From: Helopsaltes ochotensis
Lineage: Eukaryota; Chordata; Aves; Passeriformes; Locustellidae
Reading direction: 5' to 3'
NCBI GenBank assembly: GCA_013400155.1
Contig: VXBM01000777.1
Coordinates: forward strand, 248,001 to 312,000
Length of the DNA: 64,000 nucleotides
The position numbers and the translations under genes were made by a program. The notes under the pieces were generated by a model, which was not told where the DNA came from, did no database searches, and was given only the letters and a program-made list of their open reading frames with translations. Positions 48,301 to 62,422 of this stretch are shown here, piece by piece. How positions within the stretch are numbered: position 1 is the first letter of the stretch; the number at the start of each line of letters is the position of its first letter.

Positions 48301-51300
48301 CACTCTGAAAGCAAACATAACACACTCCGTGACCCTTCTGTTTGGATGTTTCCCGTTGTGAAACTAAAATCGCCTGATAGTCTGACAAATGCTGTTGGTA
48401 ACAAGACTTAGGACAATGTCTACAGGTGAAAGTGGCATTAATATAAATAATTTTAGAAAATTCTTCATTCAGAGAAACTACCTTCTCCTGGTTTCTAAAC
48501 TGATTAACCTGAAAAACTTATGTCTTCTGTGAATGGAAAGGCTGGAATATGGAAGTATAAGACGAAAAAATATCTTGCACTAGAGAACTGTGAATCTTTC
48601 ACATTCTCAAAAGCCATTGGGGCTTAGTGGTTATAAATATAGTTTTCAAATACTTATCTATAGCAGTGAACATTTGGCTTGGAGTGCTTTGTCACTCCAT
48701 GAATTTCTTTGAAGTCAGAAGGCTACTGATGCTCTTGAGCACCGTACTGTTTAGAAAATATTTGCAAGATTGGGAGTTTATAAATAAAGTCTTCATGAAT
48801 GCAGGTTTTCTAATTGAAGTATGAAAGTATTGTCCCAGAAGGGCGATGACTTTGAACAGTAGCCATGCGGGGTGTGTGCAGTGTGAGGAGCAAAGTCAGA
48901 ACACAATCTGATTATAACCTCCTTGCAGCAGCTGTTCAAATATTGTTTTTCCGCTTCCATCTCTGCAGAGAATTTGTCTCACAAATATAACCAGTTAAGT
49001 CAGTAGATCATCTTATGTGCTAAAAATGATGACTGCTGGTAAGTAATAAGATCATGTGCTATTCTTTTTCTAACTGATGACTGTAATGTTTTCAGGGAGG
49101 CAATTGGCAAACAAATGCTTTATTTGGTTACTCCATCCAGACTTTTCCACTGGTCCTTTGCAAAGTGAAGTAACTTCTGTGGTGAGAGTGGCATGTTAGC
49201 AAAGTTGACTGCTGTGAATCTTGCTGAAAAAGCTGGCTTAGAGGCTACAGGGTCAGTTACTGTGCTGTGAGATATTTTGCATGTACTTGGTGAAATGTTG
49301 CTATTAAAAAAAAGTCTGCCATTTCAACGTAGATGTGAGAGATGTGTACATGAGAACCAATCAACTACAATAATACAAAATAAATGAAACAAAGCAAACT
49401 TCAGAGTAACAAGGTTCAGAAAAACCACCCTGAAAACACCTTTGTCTTTAAATAACTTTTGAAACAAACAAAATGAATATTCATGAAACTGTGAAACATT
49501 TATGACATGAAATGAGGACAAACATAAAATTTTTATCATCTTTTATGGAAGCAATGAGTAGAAAGTAGTCTGGTGACAGAAAATTAAACAATTAAAGACT
49601 TAAGAAGCCAAAAAAGCTTATACAAGGGAGAAATGCCTCTTGACATTACATTGTTAAACGGCTATTGCTATTAAGATGATTAGAAAACTCCTGCAGAAAG
49701 TATTTTACATCTATGTTGTTTCCATAGTATATTTTAAGGAAATATTTCCAGTTTTTTGTATCTACTGTTTTGGGTTTTCAGCTGCTTACTTGGAAAATAA
49801 TTCAGGAGTCTACTGGATCTCTGTCAGAAAGTATTTTGTAAATAGTAGTGTACAGTTACACACTTGGAAACAAGGAAATGGTTCTGAAGAAAATGTGTTT
49901 CTTTTCCCAATCTCACTTCTTTTTTCTTTGTTTTCTAGAGCTAATACATTTAATTATTTGTACAAGACCTGCATATAATAATTTTTCTCTTTGTATCAAA
50001 TTTGGCATCTGAAGAGGTAGTGAAGTACCTGATTTCATTTCTGACTTGTTTTATAAAAATGCTTTGTAAAATTATCTTCCATATAATTTTCATGGGTTTT
50101 TTTTTTCTTTCAACTAGAGAATAAGAAAAGTGATTAAACTGTAACTTGTAATTCTAAAGTAGGCTGCAGATAATGCATTCAAATACCAGTTTTCATTGTT
50201 GCAGTATCCCTGTTGTCATTCAGGCTTGGAAACTGTTTAAGGAGGATGAGGTAAGCCCTTTGTATTACTAGTAGTGAGAGAATTCAAAATTTGAACTATT
50301 TGGAATGGGAATTACTGAAAATTTCTTAAATTATTCTGATGCCACTTGTAAAATATAAAATAGTGAAACTGTGAGTAACGAGCTGTACTAACATTTATAG
50401 AGGAAGAATCTTAATGTTAGCAAGCCCTTTGCTTAATGGTCACACTGAAATATGAAGTAATTCATATTACAACTGGGAAGAGCTAGGAGCAGGCATTGAA
50501 ATCTGCTAACACAGTGTTATTTTCCAGTACAGTAAGCTGGACTGCAGATTGTTGCTAAATTATCACATTTATTGCTTTGGCATAGATTTTGATTAATGGG
50601 GGGTTTTTCCAAACTTGCAGTTCTCAATTTTTTTTAATTTTTGCATGTTTGTTTGTTTCAAATGATTGTCTGCCTTTGAGGGAATAAAGACTAAAGACAG
50701 TAAGAACACCCCATAATTGCTTCATTTGTTGCCTATTTCCTCCCCACAAGTTACTGCTCAAGACAGAGGCACAAATTACTGTACTACAAAGAGAAAAACA
50801 GGGAAGGTGGTGAGGTCAGAGCTTGTTGTCAGAGACACTTCACTAGATTAGGAAATTGAGAACACTGACCAAATTTGCGCTTTCCTAGTGAGGTGAACAG
50901 GAGCTGTATTTGAAGGTGCCCTCAAATACCAGAAGTCTTACCACATTCACAGTGAATATGCATTTCAATTCCTTGGCAATACAGCTGCAAGGAACTCTTG
51001 AAAACTCGTTTTGAAAGATTCAAAAAAATAATGCAGCAGCCTAAAACTTCGTCCAATATTTCTATAGGACACTTGTATTGCAAATCATGGATGATGGTAT
51101 ACGGGTAAGTGTTTCAGACTTCGCTGCCTTTTTTCTTTCTCTCTGAGATATTGGGCTGACTTCTTAATTCACAAAAACTACGTAATGATATGAGAGTTTT
51201 TATGTGTATGTTTATAGCATGTCCTAAGTAGATATGTCTTACTAAACAATATGTACAAGCAATGCCATCCAGGCTAGATGTTTGTGAAGTACTTGGCAAG

Positions 51301-53119
51301 ACCCAAAAGTGCTGCATTTCAGAGTATATTTAGTATCCACTATATTAAAAATTGAGCTGAAATTAACTTCTAGCACTTAGTTCACCAGAGTTTCTGAATT
51401 AATTAGAAATTGATTTTGTTTTCGGTATGGAGGTACACCACATTTTTAACTTCTGTCTCAACATGAAAAATAACATTAATGCTCCTAAAAATTCTGCAAA
51501 TGGATAAAGAAAGCAAATACAGTCTAAAACCAAAAAGCTAGCATCCCCATAATGATGAATTTAACAGATTTCATGACAATTACTTAGTGCAGTAGAATAC
51601 GTATCTCTTTTGTCACTGGAAACACCTTTGGTTTTATGTGAGCATGTGTTAAGCAGTATTTGAGCTGCAAACATTATAGAGAAGGCAGCAGGTATAAATT
51701 AAGACAGCTGAGATGCTACTTCTGACAAGTGATCATGTTTTAGCAGTTAAAAGGGTTGGTTTGTTTGTTTTTTTATTGTCTAAAAGAAATCAAGGAAACA
51801 CCTGATAGAAACCATATTTCAGTCATTTGCTTACAAATATTGTCTGATTATTGGTTGATTAAACTTTACTTTGAAAACGTTCGGAAAACAGACTTACTAG
51901 TATCAGAGGTCTAGCTGAATGACAAAGCTATTGCCTTTGGAATATATTATATTTGGAATATATTATGCTTTCTATGATATGGACTCAAGTGTAATCAACA
52001 GCTAAAATACTGTGCTTTATCCCCAGCCCTCTGAAATAACCTATTTGGAAACGTAATGCAAAGGTAACATGTTCCAAGATTTGAATAAATACAAATTGAC
52101 TATTTTTTATGTCAGTTTTCAAGATAGCTTGTGCAGTATGTTAAAATAAAAGCAGTTTTATTTTTTTTTTCTTAGACTCTGAGTTTCCCTAAAATTTTTC
52201 ATTTTGTGCTATTATTTATTTCATCCCATGATATCTGAGTATAGGGCTCCAGGGTCATGATATGACACAAGGAGATTGTGTTTTCTAGCAGTTTGCAATA
52301 AAGACTAACTTTAATGTATTACTATGCATAAAATTGTGTCCGAAGACCCTTTAGAGTATGACATATTGCAAGCCCTAACAGCCTGTGCTATAAATCATGG
52401 AAAAGTCTTGTTCGAATTCATTGGATGGTGAACAAATTAAATCACTCATTGCGCATGGCCAATAACACTTTCATACATTAAGCAGTTAAAGTATTTATTT
52501 CTCTAGCACTAGAGCCTGTCATGAGTGTGTTGCTTTCAACAATGAAAGGTGACAGCAAATCTGCTTCTCCAAAATAATTAGCACATTCATCAGGGCATAT
52601 TAAGCAATTCCAAATTATTTCTTTTTGGAGGATTTTTTTTTTTGTGCAAGTGAGAATCAGCAACTCATAAATCACAAAGACAGCAGAATGCACTGAGTGC
52701 CAGCCAAATAGGATCTAAACATTTCCACCGTAAAGTAATGAAGAGTATTTTAAGTGAAATAATAATAATAAAAAAAGAAATTATAGAAAGTGGTAGTGTC
52801 AGAATGCATTTGAGATATAGCATGAAAATGACATTGCTGCTGGACAACAGTGGTCTGTAAACTCACAATTTTACTTTGGTAGCCACATGTACGCTTTTAA
52901 GAATGCATTGGTAATTGTATTGATGGGTTTATCCCTAGAGGGACAAGATAGCTACACTTGATTTCAGTCTTATAAAATCTAAATTTCCTTCTCATGGAAT
53001 AAGAAAATGAGAAGAAAGGACTGGAAGAAGGACAAAAAACCCATCAAAACAGCTGATTAACAAAAGCTCTATCACATTGTAAATTTGGAGGTTACTCAAT
53101 GAAACAAGTATTAGATCAT
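48301..53119. other. PRKN: Intronic DNA, no gene seen
   Basis: AT-rich PRKN intron. The open frame at 49676-49978 (100 codons, Phe/Tyr/Ile-rich) is a composition ORF. No exon or repeat family recognised. Confidence 0.5.
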
Positions 53120-53880
53120 GTTTTAAGTTAAGGCCTTTAGAGATAATTTAGTCCAACACCCTGCTTAAACTAGGGTCAGTCAGGTTGCTTAGGGTTTTGA
53201 AATGCTCTGAGGGTAGAAACTCTACAACCTCTCTTGCTGACCTTATTCCTGTGTTTTACCACTCTTGTGGTGTAATTTCCCCCTCCTTCTATTTAATTAG
53301 AACTTTCTGTCTTTCCATTTGTTGCCATTTGTTCCATTCTTGGGTGTCAGTGTGAGGAATCTGGCTGCATTGTCTCTGTGCCCTCCCATCAAGGAGCTGA
53401 AAACATCAGGAAGATATCTCCTGAGCCTCTAAAGCTGAAGAGAGTTAGTGGTCTCAACTTCATCTTTATAAAGTGTCTTCTACTGGGTTTGGTCCTGTGC
53501 ATGAAGTCTTTTCCAAGGCTGAAAACCCTAAAACTGGTCTTGGGCCTTCAGATGCACTCTCACATTTGCTCAGAGAGGGGAATAATCACTTTTCCACGTT
53601 CTGGTTTGAGTGTTGCTAATGCAGTCTACTAGGTCACTGGGTTTCTGGGCTGTGAGAGCACACTGCTGACTCATATTCAATTTACTGTGCATCAGGAACT
53701 GCAGGTCCTTCCTAGCCAGCTTGCTCACAGACTATGCTGTAATTGGGTTATTCCGTCCCAGATACAGGGCTAATTTACCTTTGTTGGACTTAGTGAGGTT
53801 CTTGTCAGACCAGTTCTCCACCTGCTTCTCCAGGCTGATCCTGCAGCACACACATTGGCTGCTCTCTGCAGCAGGATCTG
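53120..53880 (-). mobile_element. CR1 LINE fragment, old and diverged
   Basis: The plus strand shows the antisense CR1 order: 'agataatttagtccaacaccctgc', a GGTTGCTTAGGGTTTTGAAA-type block, then much later 'gggctgtgagagcacactgctgactcat', 'aggaactgcaggtccttcct' and 'ttggacttagtgaggttcttgtcagacc'. The last blocks correspond to the ORF2 C-terminal coding region. Many indels break the frame. It is antisense to PRKN. Confidence 0.75.
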
Positions 53881-54260
53881 AGCTTTTTTAAAAACAAAGC
53901 TCTGTGCTTCTGAGCAACTCCTTTGCACAGGTTACAATGCTAAAATCTTACCTTTCCAGCCTCTCTTTCCCATGGGGCTTCTTTCTCTCTGCTTCAGTAC
54001 TGCAGGCGTACAAGCTATGCCTCCATTTCCCTCTAATTTCAATGAGATCATAACTCCACAACTGTGCAGGTTTCTCATTCCTCCAGGTTTTATTCCATGC
54101 TCTGTATATCCATTGTAAAGGTGCTCGAGATGAACCCACCGTCAGCTGGCTTTCAAAAGTGAAAATAAGTGTGAGAGCCTCCCTTATCCTATTACACCCT
54201 GGTCTATTTCTCACAGCCCCTGCACTATTGCTTTAGGTGCTAATAAACTTTCTCCAGTTT
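53881..54260 (+). other. Unclassified possible repeat
   Basis: A moderately GC-richer block directly after the CR1 fragment, ending GGTGCTAATAAACTTTCTCC, which resembles an LTR or 3'-end polyadenylation region. A minus-strand frame at 53948-54214 (88 codons) crosses it without recognisable motifs. This is a weak call; it may be degraded LTR sequence. Confidence 0.2.
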
Positions 54261-56235
54261 ACCTAGTTTAAATCCCTTCTCATAAGGTCAATAAGTGTGT
54301 TTGTTCTCTTTGTACCTTGAGGCAGATCTTCAAATACTGTAAAATGACATAGCAGTGCTGGTAGGAAGGGACTTCTGCTGTTTTAAAGCACTTAATAAAA
54401 TTATGGTTTAATTTCTAAGGCTGGTATCCAGCACCTTGTTAATTTAAGGTGTAATTCACCAATTACATTCATCTGGTTTTATTCCAAAAGCTCAGGATTA
54501 GTGATGCTTTAAATTTGTGTTTGAGTAGTGTGGATTGAATTAGGAATACAATAGTTACTTAGTGCTGCTAATACAATCAGTCTGTGCTGTGTGGTTTTAC
54601 TGTGCCTGCTCTCCTCTGAGCTTGGTTAACTCAAGAAGGTATAATTGTTATGGAAATTATTTCAGGTAGTTGTAGAGAAACTACATATATAGTCTTTTTA
54701 TGCTACTCATACAGAGCTTTTTTAGCTTACCGGTGGCTGGTGGGTCTTAATTTTCTTTCACGTTTTAAGCATCTTTTATTGTGCATGTTAATCTTAAGAA
54801 AATATAGCTATATTCTGTATAAATGTGTCTCTGAAGAAAAAAAAGTATTTTATCTATATTGCCATCTTTTAATTTATATTTTTAATAGAAAAAAACCTTC
54901 TAAGTTGTTTGCTGACTCCTTTAGAGAAATTTATTTGAAAACCTAAGTCAGAATTTTGATTCTGTTTTTACTTTTCATTAATTGTCCCATATTTCATAAC
55001 GAGGCCAGCTCAAAACTCTTAATCTAAATAATGTTATTTTACTTCCCCCAGCACATTGCTAATTAACCTAATTTTGGTCATGTTGTGGGAAAGAAGTAAA
55101 GCAGATAGGAAAAAGATAGTGCTTCCTCATTAATTGGCTCATGCCACAGAAGGGATTGTTGCAATGCAGTCAGATTCGGCTGTGTGTGACTGGCACTGCT
55201 GACCCCTTCAAAGACACTGAAGGAACAGTCAGGCAAAAAAGTGAGTCCAAGAGAGAAGGCAGTGACCACCCTTTGGGCTAGGGTGCTACCAATAAAAATG
55301 TCTCATCTAGGTTCTTTATGTACTACTCAACCACAGATTTGAGGCTTTTGGATTTCTTTGAGCTTTTTTCCCCTCACCAGAAATGGTTTCTTATTTCAAA
55401 GCAGTTTCCTGCCACCTTAACAACTGATACCAAAAGTGGTGGGGAAAAGCTACCTGATACTTGGGTACTCTATATTTTGGCAGTGGGAGACATGTAAATA
55501 AGAAATGAATTAGGCATCAGGAAGGGGTTCCGTGTTTATATATACATTTTATCAATTGCTGCGAAAAAACAGTAGGAACAAAATCTCCCAATCACTAAGA
55601 TTAAGGATTGCTAGGGAAAAAGAAATCTGTTTAGGAACAGGGAACAGAACTCTGACTTAAAAGCTGTAATATTGGAGAAGAAAAGATTAGAGAACAGCTG
55701 GTTGGGAATCTTTGGAGCAGATGTCTTTTTGTCAGAAATAATTTACCAGTTGAATATGAATAACAGATTCATCGTAGATTTTATCCTTGGGTTTGTTGGA
55801 GTTTGTTGTCAAAATATAAAGGTAAAAAAACAACCCTGTTCCCAGAAAAAAGGATGAGCATAATGTTCCCTTTGTTGCCTCTTTCAGACTGCAAACTTTG
55901 GTACTGTTAGAATTTTCCCTATCAAATACATGTGTTAACTATCACGTTAGTATCTGTCTTTCCTCTTTCTCTCTTTTGTATTGTCTGAAAATTTCAAGCA
56001 GAGTATTTGTGAAATCTGAGAGATGCAAAATCTGTCTTCTGGTTGTCAAGAAGTAGATATTGCAGACATATAGGAAATAAAAAGGAATAGTAAAGGTGAA
56101 GGAATACCTCTACCTTGATCCTTATAAAGTATAAGAACTTGATGTGAAAGATGAAGTGATGCCAGAGTAAATATCAAGGTTTGTGAAGGTGATATTTTGA
56201 GAACTGTGACAGATACAATTTTAATTACAATGAAT
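54261..56235. other. PRKN: Intronic DNA, no gene seen
   Basis: AT-rich intron without recognised exon or repeat. Confidence 0.5.
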
Positions 56236-56480
56236 TAGAATCCTAGGATGACTGAGGTTGGAAAGTGCTTCTGGGGGTCATGTTGTCCTGGCTCAAGTAA
56301 GGCCACCTAGGTTTCCTAGGACCATATTCAGACAACTTTTGAATACCTCCAAGGATGGAGATTTCCACTATTTTTCTGGGCACCCTGTGCTGGTGCTTAG
56401 TTACCTTCACCACCCTCTGGGCCTGGCTCCTCAGTCCACCTCTTTGTCTGCTCATCCATCCCATACCTCATTACATTGTC
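56236..56480 (-). mobile_element. CR1 LINE 3' fragment
   Basis: The plus strand begins TAGAATCCTAGGATGACTGA with GGTTGGAAAGTGCTTCTGGG, the typical reverse complement of a CR1 3' end. It continues through 'caacttttgaatacctccaaggatgg' and 'ctgggcaccctgtgctggtg' blocks and fades at about 56480. It is short, non-coding and antisense to PRKN. Confidence 0.85.
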
Positions 56481-59400
56481 TATGAGGCATTTATGAGAGA
56501 TAGTGTAGAAATTCTTGAAGTTTTACTTCACTGAATTGTCTTCACATCGAAGATATGACAGAGTAGAATCTGTGAAGTCCATCACTCACTGTGGTGAGTA
56601 GGTAGAATTATAATTAGTAGTTTACTCATGGTAGTTTGCATTCCTTATTTAAACTTGGTATTTATAGGTTCCTTACTAGAAATAAAAGTGAACAAATATT
56701 TGCAGATATAGAATTTCATATCAGATGACCAATAACTTGAGACAACTGAACAAAAGAAATGGTATAAAAATAAGGTATTACTGGCTTCTTAATTTATTTG
56801 AAACTTGGTGATTAAAACAATTTATAGAAATGAGGAAAATTTACATTGCTAGTTATGTTTTTCTGTACACCAAGAATTTGTGTAATAAATATTCATTACT
56901 TGTACAGTTAAGTGTGAAGTATGTTACAGTAGAGAATCATTTTGATGCATTCACATATCTGCAGGAAAAGACTAATGCATTTATCTCCATAGAAATGCAA
57001 AGTTTGTTATCAAGTATGGAGATGGTCCTGTTTGAGAACCATTTAAAGCAAACTTCCGAAATTCATTATCTTCTGTGTAGCAGTTTTGGCAAGCTAAACC
57101 TGGTTGTTCAGCTGATGAACATTTGTTGAACAGTGAAGTAAAGCTGATTTGTTTGTGTGGGGTTTTTTTGTTGTTTTTTTTTTTTTTTTTCCTAAACCGT
57201 TGATTTTCACAAGGCTACTACTAGAAGAATATGGTAATTATTGATCTTGGAAATTTGATTTTTTTCTTAAATAGTGTAAACATATTAAGGAGAAAAATAA
57301 AGTGTGTGCAGAACATAATTAAGCTAGGCAAAGCTATTTATTCTTAGCTGTTGAAATTTAGATCTGAATTTGTCTAATTGGCTGTTAATTAAAGGGTGCA
57401 ACTTGAAGGCTTTTCTGGGCTACAGGGTGCTTAAAAAAGAATTTTACATGTTCTTTTAGTTTTATCTGGTTGGCAAGAATGCGTTAACCATGTTCTATGA
57501 ATGATCATAATTTCCATAATCGATAGTTGTGTTCAAGTTGTTATATTGCAAAAGCAGTAATGAAGATTTAAATTCTAGTACATGGGTGGGGAATTATTGT
57601 TGGAAGCAGATGCCCCAAATTAGACATGGCTTCTACAGAATGAATCATTAAAAAATGCTAATTACTTTTGGTATAAAAAAATGATTATTGCATCATTTTA
57701 ATGTATGTCAGAGTAAATGCCCAGGGCTACATTTTTGTTACATAACTAAAGCAGATTCTGATGCAAATATAACTGTTTTCAGTCCTTTCAGCTTCCAGTT
57801 TTAAAGCAGCACAATGCGCATGGCTGTAGCTTTTGTTCAGTCAGCTTTTTGTTTGGGAGGTGTCTCTTCTCTACAGAATATAGTTGTAGAAGGCGTCCTT
57901 TGCAATTCAATCTGAGTGTCATGAATCCTAAATGCATTTTCTCTGGTGAGTTTGAAAATATGTGAAAAAGAGTAAAAAATACTCAGGAGGAAACATACTT
58001 CAGTTAATAATAACCAGCAGCAGTAAAATTGGTACAGCAATTTGTAGGTAATTAGCCAAGAGGACAAAAAAGACATATGGCCAGGCATTATGCATTATTT
58101 ACTTTTCTGCAAAAAATTGTTACCAACTAGGCCTTAACATTCATGCCTATTATTATTGCTTATTATTATTATTACTATTTTATTTATGTGGTATATTTAA
58201 ATAGTGTATAATTTATAAATTAATATGAGTAGATAAATATGCTTTAGTTATTTCTGGGATTTTTATCTGCAGGGGGAAAAGCTGGTGTTATTTAATTCTT
58301 GCCTCTGATTAGAGGTAGCAGGAGACCTGTAGAAGTAGAATTTTACATTTGTTTCTTGTATATTGGCACTGACCAGAGATGTACATCTGATATACAATGG
58401 TAATTTCAAGATTTTAATTATACAGTAATTCACAATTTTACAATTGCATTTTTAGAGCTTTAGGCAATTGCAATATTATAACTCATGGCTAAAGAGGAAT
58501 GCAGAAGTGTAATTTCAGAAATATATATATATGCTTTGAATTGAGATAATGAAAGTATGGGAACAGATCCCTGCCAGGTAAAAGTGTTTCCATAATGGCA
58601 GTAAGAAAGAAATGTGTCTCAAACATGCATTTGTTACATGCATTTCATACACATTTGACATGTGCTCTCTGAGGGCATTTGAGTGTTTCTCAGCTTTACT
58701 GTTGCAAAATTGGCAGGTTTGTATGAGAAGCCATAGCTTAGCTGAGCTGGAATGGGAGCAGATGAACGATGCACGTATAACTGCAGGACCAGGTGTCTCT
58801 CACGTCATCAGATGTCGGCATACTTAAAAAAAAAAAAAAGAAAAAAAAACACCTCCCTGCTTTACCCAAAATTTCAAGACATCCCATCAAATAGCCAGTT
58901 CTGAAAACACTTGTAGGCTTATCTCTGTCATGGAGTGGTTGTCAGGCCCAAAGAGCCACAGTGGGCAGGTGAGCTGCATTGCGCCGTTTTCTTGCTTGGA
59001 CTAAATAGGTTGGGTGCCAACACCATATTGACAAGACTGTATTCTTTCATGTTTTGGAGCTGGTTTGAGCTTCCCATGTGCTGCGTCGCACCTTGTAGCA
59101 GAGACCTTACCAAGTCCAGGAACCCTTGGCCTGCTAGCTGGTAATATTCTCTGCAGCAGCAAGTAAATGTGTAACATGATTTTGCTTGTCTTGCTCTCCT
59201 AGGACAGCAGCACTTCTTGGACAGGATTATAGTAATCACATGGAGGGATAATTCTCTAGAGGATTTGAAGATATGAGGCAATGTTCGTCTTTGTTGAAGT
59301 GGGCATCTCTAGGTCTAGTTACTGTTGCAATAACATTTATTATCTATTATTAGATTTAACAGGATTCAAATGCTGTGTGAGCATTGTCCTGAAGCTCTTT

Positions 59401-60949
59401 GCAGAAATAAGAGGAAAGATGAATTAATGTAATGAATAGCATGAGGAACAAAATGCATGCAAGCTAATGAAAGAGGTTAAAAAGTGAGACTGTCAGCAAG
59501 AGCTGTAATAAAATATCAAGTATGGATTGGAGGATAAGGGACAGCTAAATAACAAACAGAAGAATCAAAGAGAAAATAGGAATTTAAATTCAACCTCCAC
59601 AGCAAATGAAAATTTTTTCAGGTATAACAACTTCCTTATTTTATACCAGTAATGTAATATAGAATTCTTGCATTACTAGTTTTCGGAATATACTTTTTCA
59701 AATTTTACTCTGTTTCTTAATCCCTATTTTAAGGGATCAGCTCAAATTTATTTTCAACACATGAGCTTCCACCCTGTTTCCCCTTTCATTTAGCTAGTTG
59801 CAAACAGCAAGGCCTCTAGATCTTCACTGTCAGCAGATGCCCAGTTGGGATCTCTGTGTGATTAAACTTGCAAGAGTTACATTTTCCATGTGTAAATATA
59901 AGTATTTCAAGCATATGAAATTATTTTGTGCTGATGGAGTTCACCTACCACTATCTTAAAAAAGCTACTTTTATGCTTGATGACAGCTCCCCTTTGCTTT
60001 GTTAAACCTGGAGAAACGCTGATGTAACTGACTGAAAAGGAATTTAAAACATTTGTCATGATAGAAATACTTGTTGAAAAAAGCCTTTGTACTTTGCCAA
60101 GGAAGGACAGGCTCTGAGCAGTTTTTTGAAGTTTCAGTTATGCAGCACTTCCAGATGGTCATTAGGTTCTGTGGAAGTCAGAAGGATTTGCAACTTGCTG
60201 TGAATGAAAAATGTAATAAAATAGAAACTTTTAGATGTGAAATGAAGTGTTTCATGTTTTAAATTTAATTTGCTAAACAGTTCTGTTTAAAATAGTTCTG
60301 CTTAAAAGCAGCATGGTCTAATTTGGAGAGCACATGATCATTTATTTTAAGAAATGTTTTCTTTTTATGGCTTCTCTGAACACTACCATTGTATCAAAAT
60401 ACATCTGACTTTTTCCATATTTCTTGAGAGGAGATAACTAATTTATCAGGTCTCAGGCAATAAAATCTGTGAAATAATGGAATCTTTTTTATGGATAATA
60501 AGGTTATTGTACAGGAAAAAAACATACTTGCATAAAGTAGCATTCCTTAGACATCAGAGAAAGTTGGAACTGTATTTGATGAGAATTACTGTTTACTTGC
60601 AAACATGTACAATGAGCCCTCTGTTTCCTATGCAAGAAAACGTCCCCAAAACATGTGGAGTGGCACATTGAAATTAAATTATACTGTCATAATAGTGCCT
60701 ACAATTCAATTAAATTTCTAACAAAATAATACAGGGACATTTGATACTGTCTTGAATCCTACGTTTCATCGAACATTTTCAGTTAAACCTCTTGAAAGAA
60801 CAAACAAGAATTGTCTTTTGTGTGTATGTAATTATTCGATTTCTATGACTTTCTACTAGTAGTAGAATAGCAACCATACTGATAAGGGAGAGTTTTGATT
60901 CAAAATATTTACTTCCTTGACAAGCAGGTGCCAACTTATGCTGTTTACA
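56481..60949. other. PRKN: Intronic DNA, no gene seen
   Basis: AT-rich intron. An A-rich run (A14 then A9) lies at about 58826-58850. The block 58920-59280 is GC-richer with overlapping ORFs on both strands, and may be a degraded repeat I cannot name. The open frame at 56830-57129 lacks features. Confidence 0.45.
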
Positions 60950-61976
60950 TGGAATAATAGAATTGCTTAGGTTGGAAAAGACCCTCTAAGATCGAGTCCA
61001 ACTGTTAACTTAGCACTGCCAAATCCAGCACTACCATCCACCATGTCCCAAGTGCCATAGCTGCACATTTATTGAATGTTTCCATGTATGGTAATTCTAC
61101 CACTTGCCTGGGCAACCTGTTCCAATGCCTGACCACCCTTTCAATGAAGAAAGTTTTCTTATATCTAATCTAAACCTCCCCTGATGTGACTTGAGGCCAT
61201 TGCTTCTCATTCTGTCTCTTATCACTCTCCAGAACTACCTGACAGGAGGTTATAGCCAGGTGGGTGTTGGCCTTTTCTTCCAAGTAATAAGATCTGCCCT
61301 GAGCCTCCTTTTCTCCAGGCTAAACAACTGCAGCTCCCTCAGCCACCCCTCACCAGACTCGTGCTCCAGACCTTTCACCGGCTTTGTTGCTCTTCTCTGG
61401 ACGTGCTCCAGCACCTCAGTGGCCTTCTTATAGTGAGGGGCCCAGAGCTGGACACAGTGTTTGAAGTGCAGCCTCGCAGTGCTGAGGGGGACAATCCCTG
61501 CCCGGCTCCTGCTGGCCGTACTGTTGCTGATCCACGCCAGGATACCATCAGCCTGCTTGGCCATGTGGCTGCACTTGTCTCATGTTCAGCCTGCTGCCAG
61601 TCAGTACGCCCAGGTCCCTTTCTGCCTGGCCTCTGTCCTGCCACGCTGTCCCCAGCCTGCAGCATTGCAAGGGTTTGTTGTGACCAAAGTGCAGGTCCCA
61701 GCGCTTGGCCTCATATAGTTGGATTTGGCCCACCAATCCAGTCTGTCCTGGTTTTTCCTGCAGAGTCCTCCTACCCTCCAGCAGAGCAATGCTCCCTCCC
61801 AGCCTGGAGTCATCTGCAAATTTGCTAAAGCTAAACTTGATCCCCTCATCCAGACCATCAGTAAAGGTATTAAACAGGCCTGGGCCCAACACAGATCTCT
61901 GGGCGTCACCACTGGTGGTTGGCTGCCAAGTAGATGAAGCACCATTCACCACCGTTCTGTGGGCATGGTGGTCGAG
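60950..61976 (-). mobile_element. CR1 LINE, about 1 kb, 5'-truncated
   Basis: This is the best-preserved CR1 in the window. On the minus strand, 61952-61548 encodes a reverse-transcriptase segment with FADD at residues 45-48, the catalytic (F/Y)ADD motif, preceded by SVLGPGLFNTFTDGLDEGIK. A second frame (61564-61250) carries the C-terminal HYKKATEVLEHVQRRATKPV block and LFSLEKRRLRADLI. The frames are offset, so frameshifts have broken ORF2. The 3' end is at about 60955 (complement of TAGAATTGCTTAGGTTGG). It is antisense to PRKN and non-functional. Confidence 0.95.
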
Positions 61977-62422
61977 CTAGTATTTACCTGTGGATATCTT
62001 AGGTAATTTTAGCTACTTACAGAGAAATATCTCTGTACATTTATAGCACATCTTATCTTGTTATGGTTTTGCCTAAGAGGTCTGTGATTAGCTTTACATC
62101 ATGTGTGTATGTAAGAAGACCATGACTAATTCTGACTGGAAATAGTAGTCATAAAATAGTTTAACTACTTGAGTAATGTAACATGATACATTATACTGTC
62201 AATCTATTTTATGCTACTTGCCATTTCTCCAAAAATTGTGAGTTAGATTTAGTTCAGAACCAGAAAGCATATTAGCAAGTACTTTATAGCTGGACACATT
62301 TGTGATCAGCATTCTAACCTGAGAGAAGAAAAATTCTCAAAAACTTGAAAAAAAAAAGGTGAAAATACTACAGTATTTAAGAAGTGTACACTGTATACTA
62401 GGTATGATAAAAGGAGGTGTAG

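Noticed and set aside
61361..61828. Plus-strand ORF of 155 codons
   Set aside because: Antisense shadow of the CR1 reverse-transcriptase region on the minus strand.
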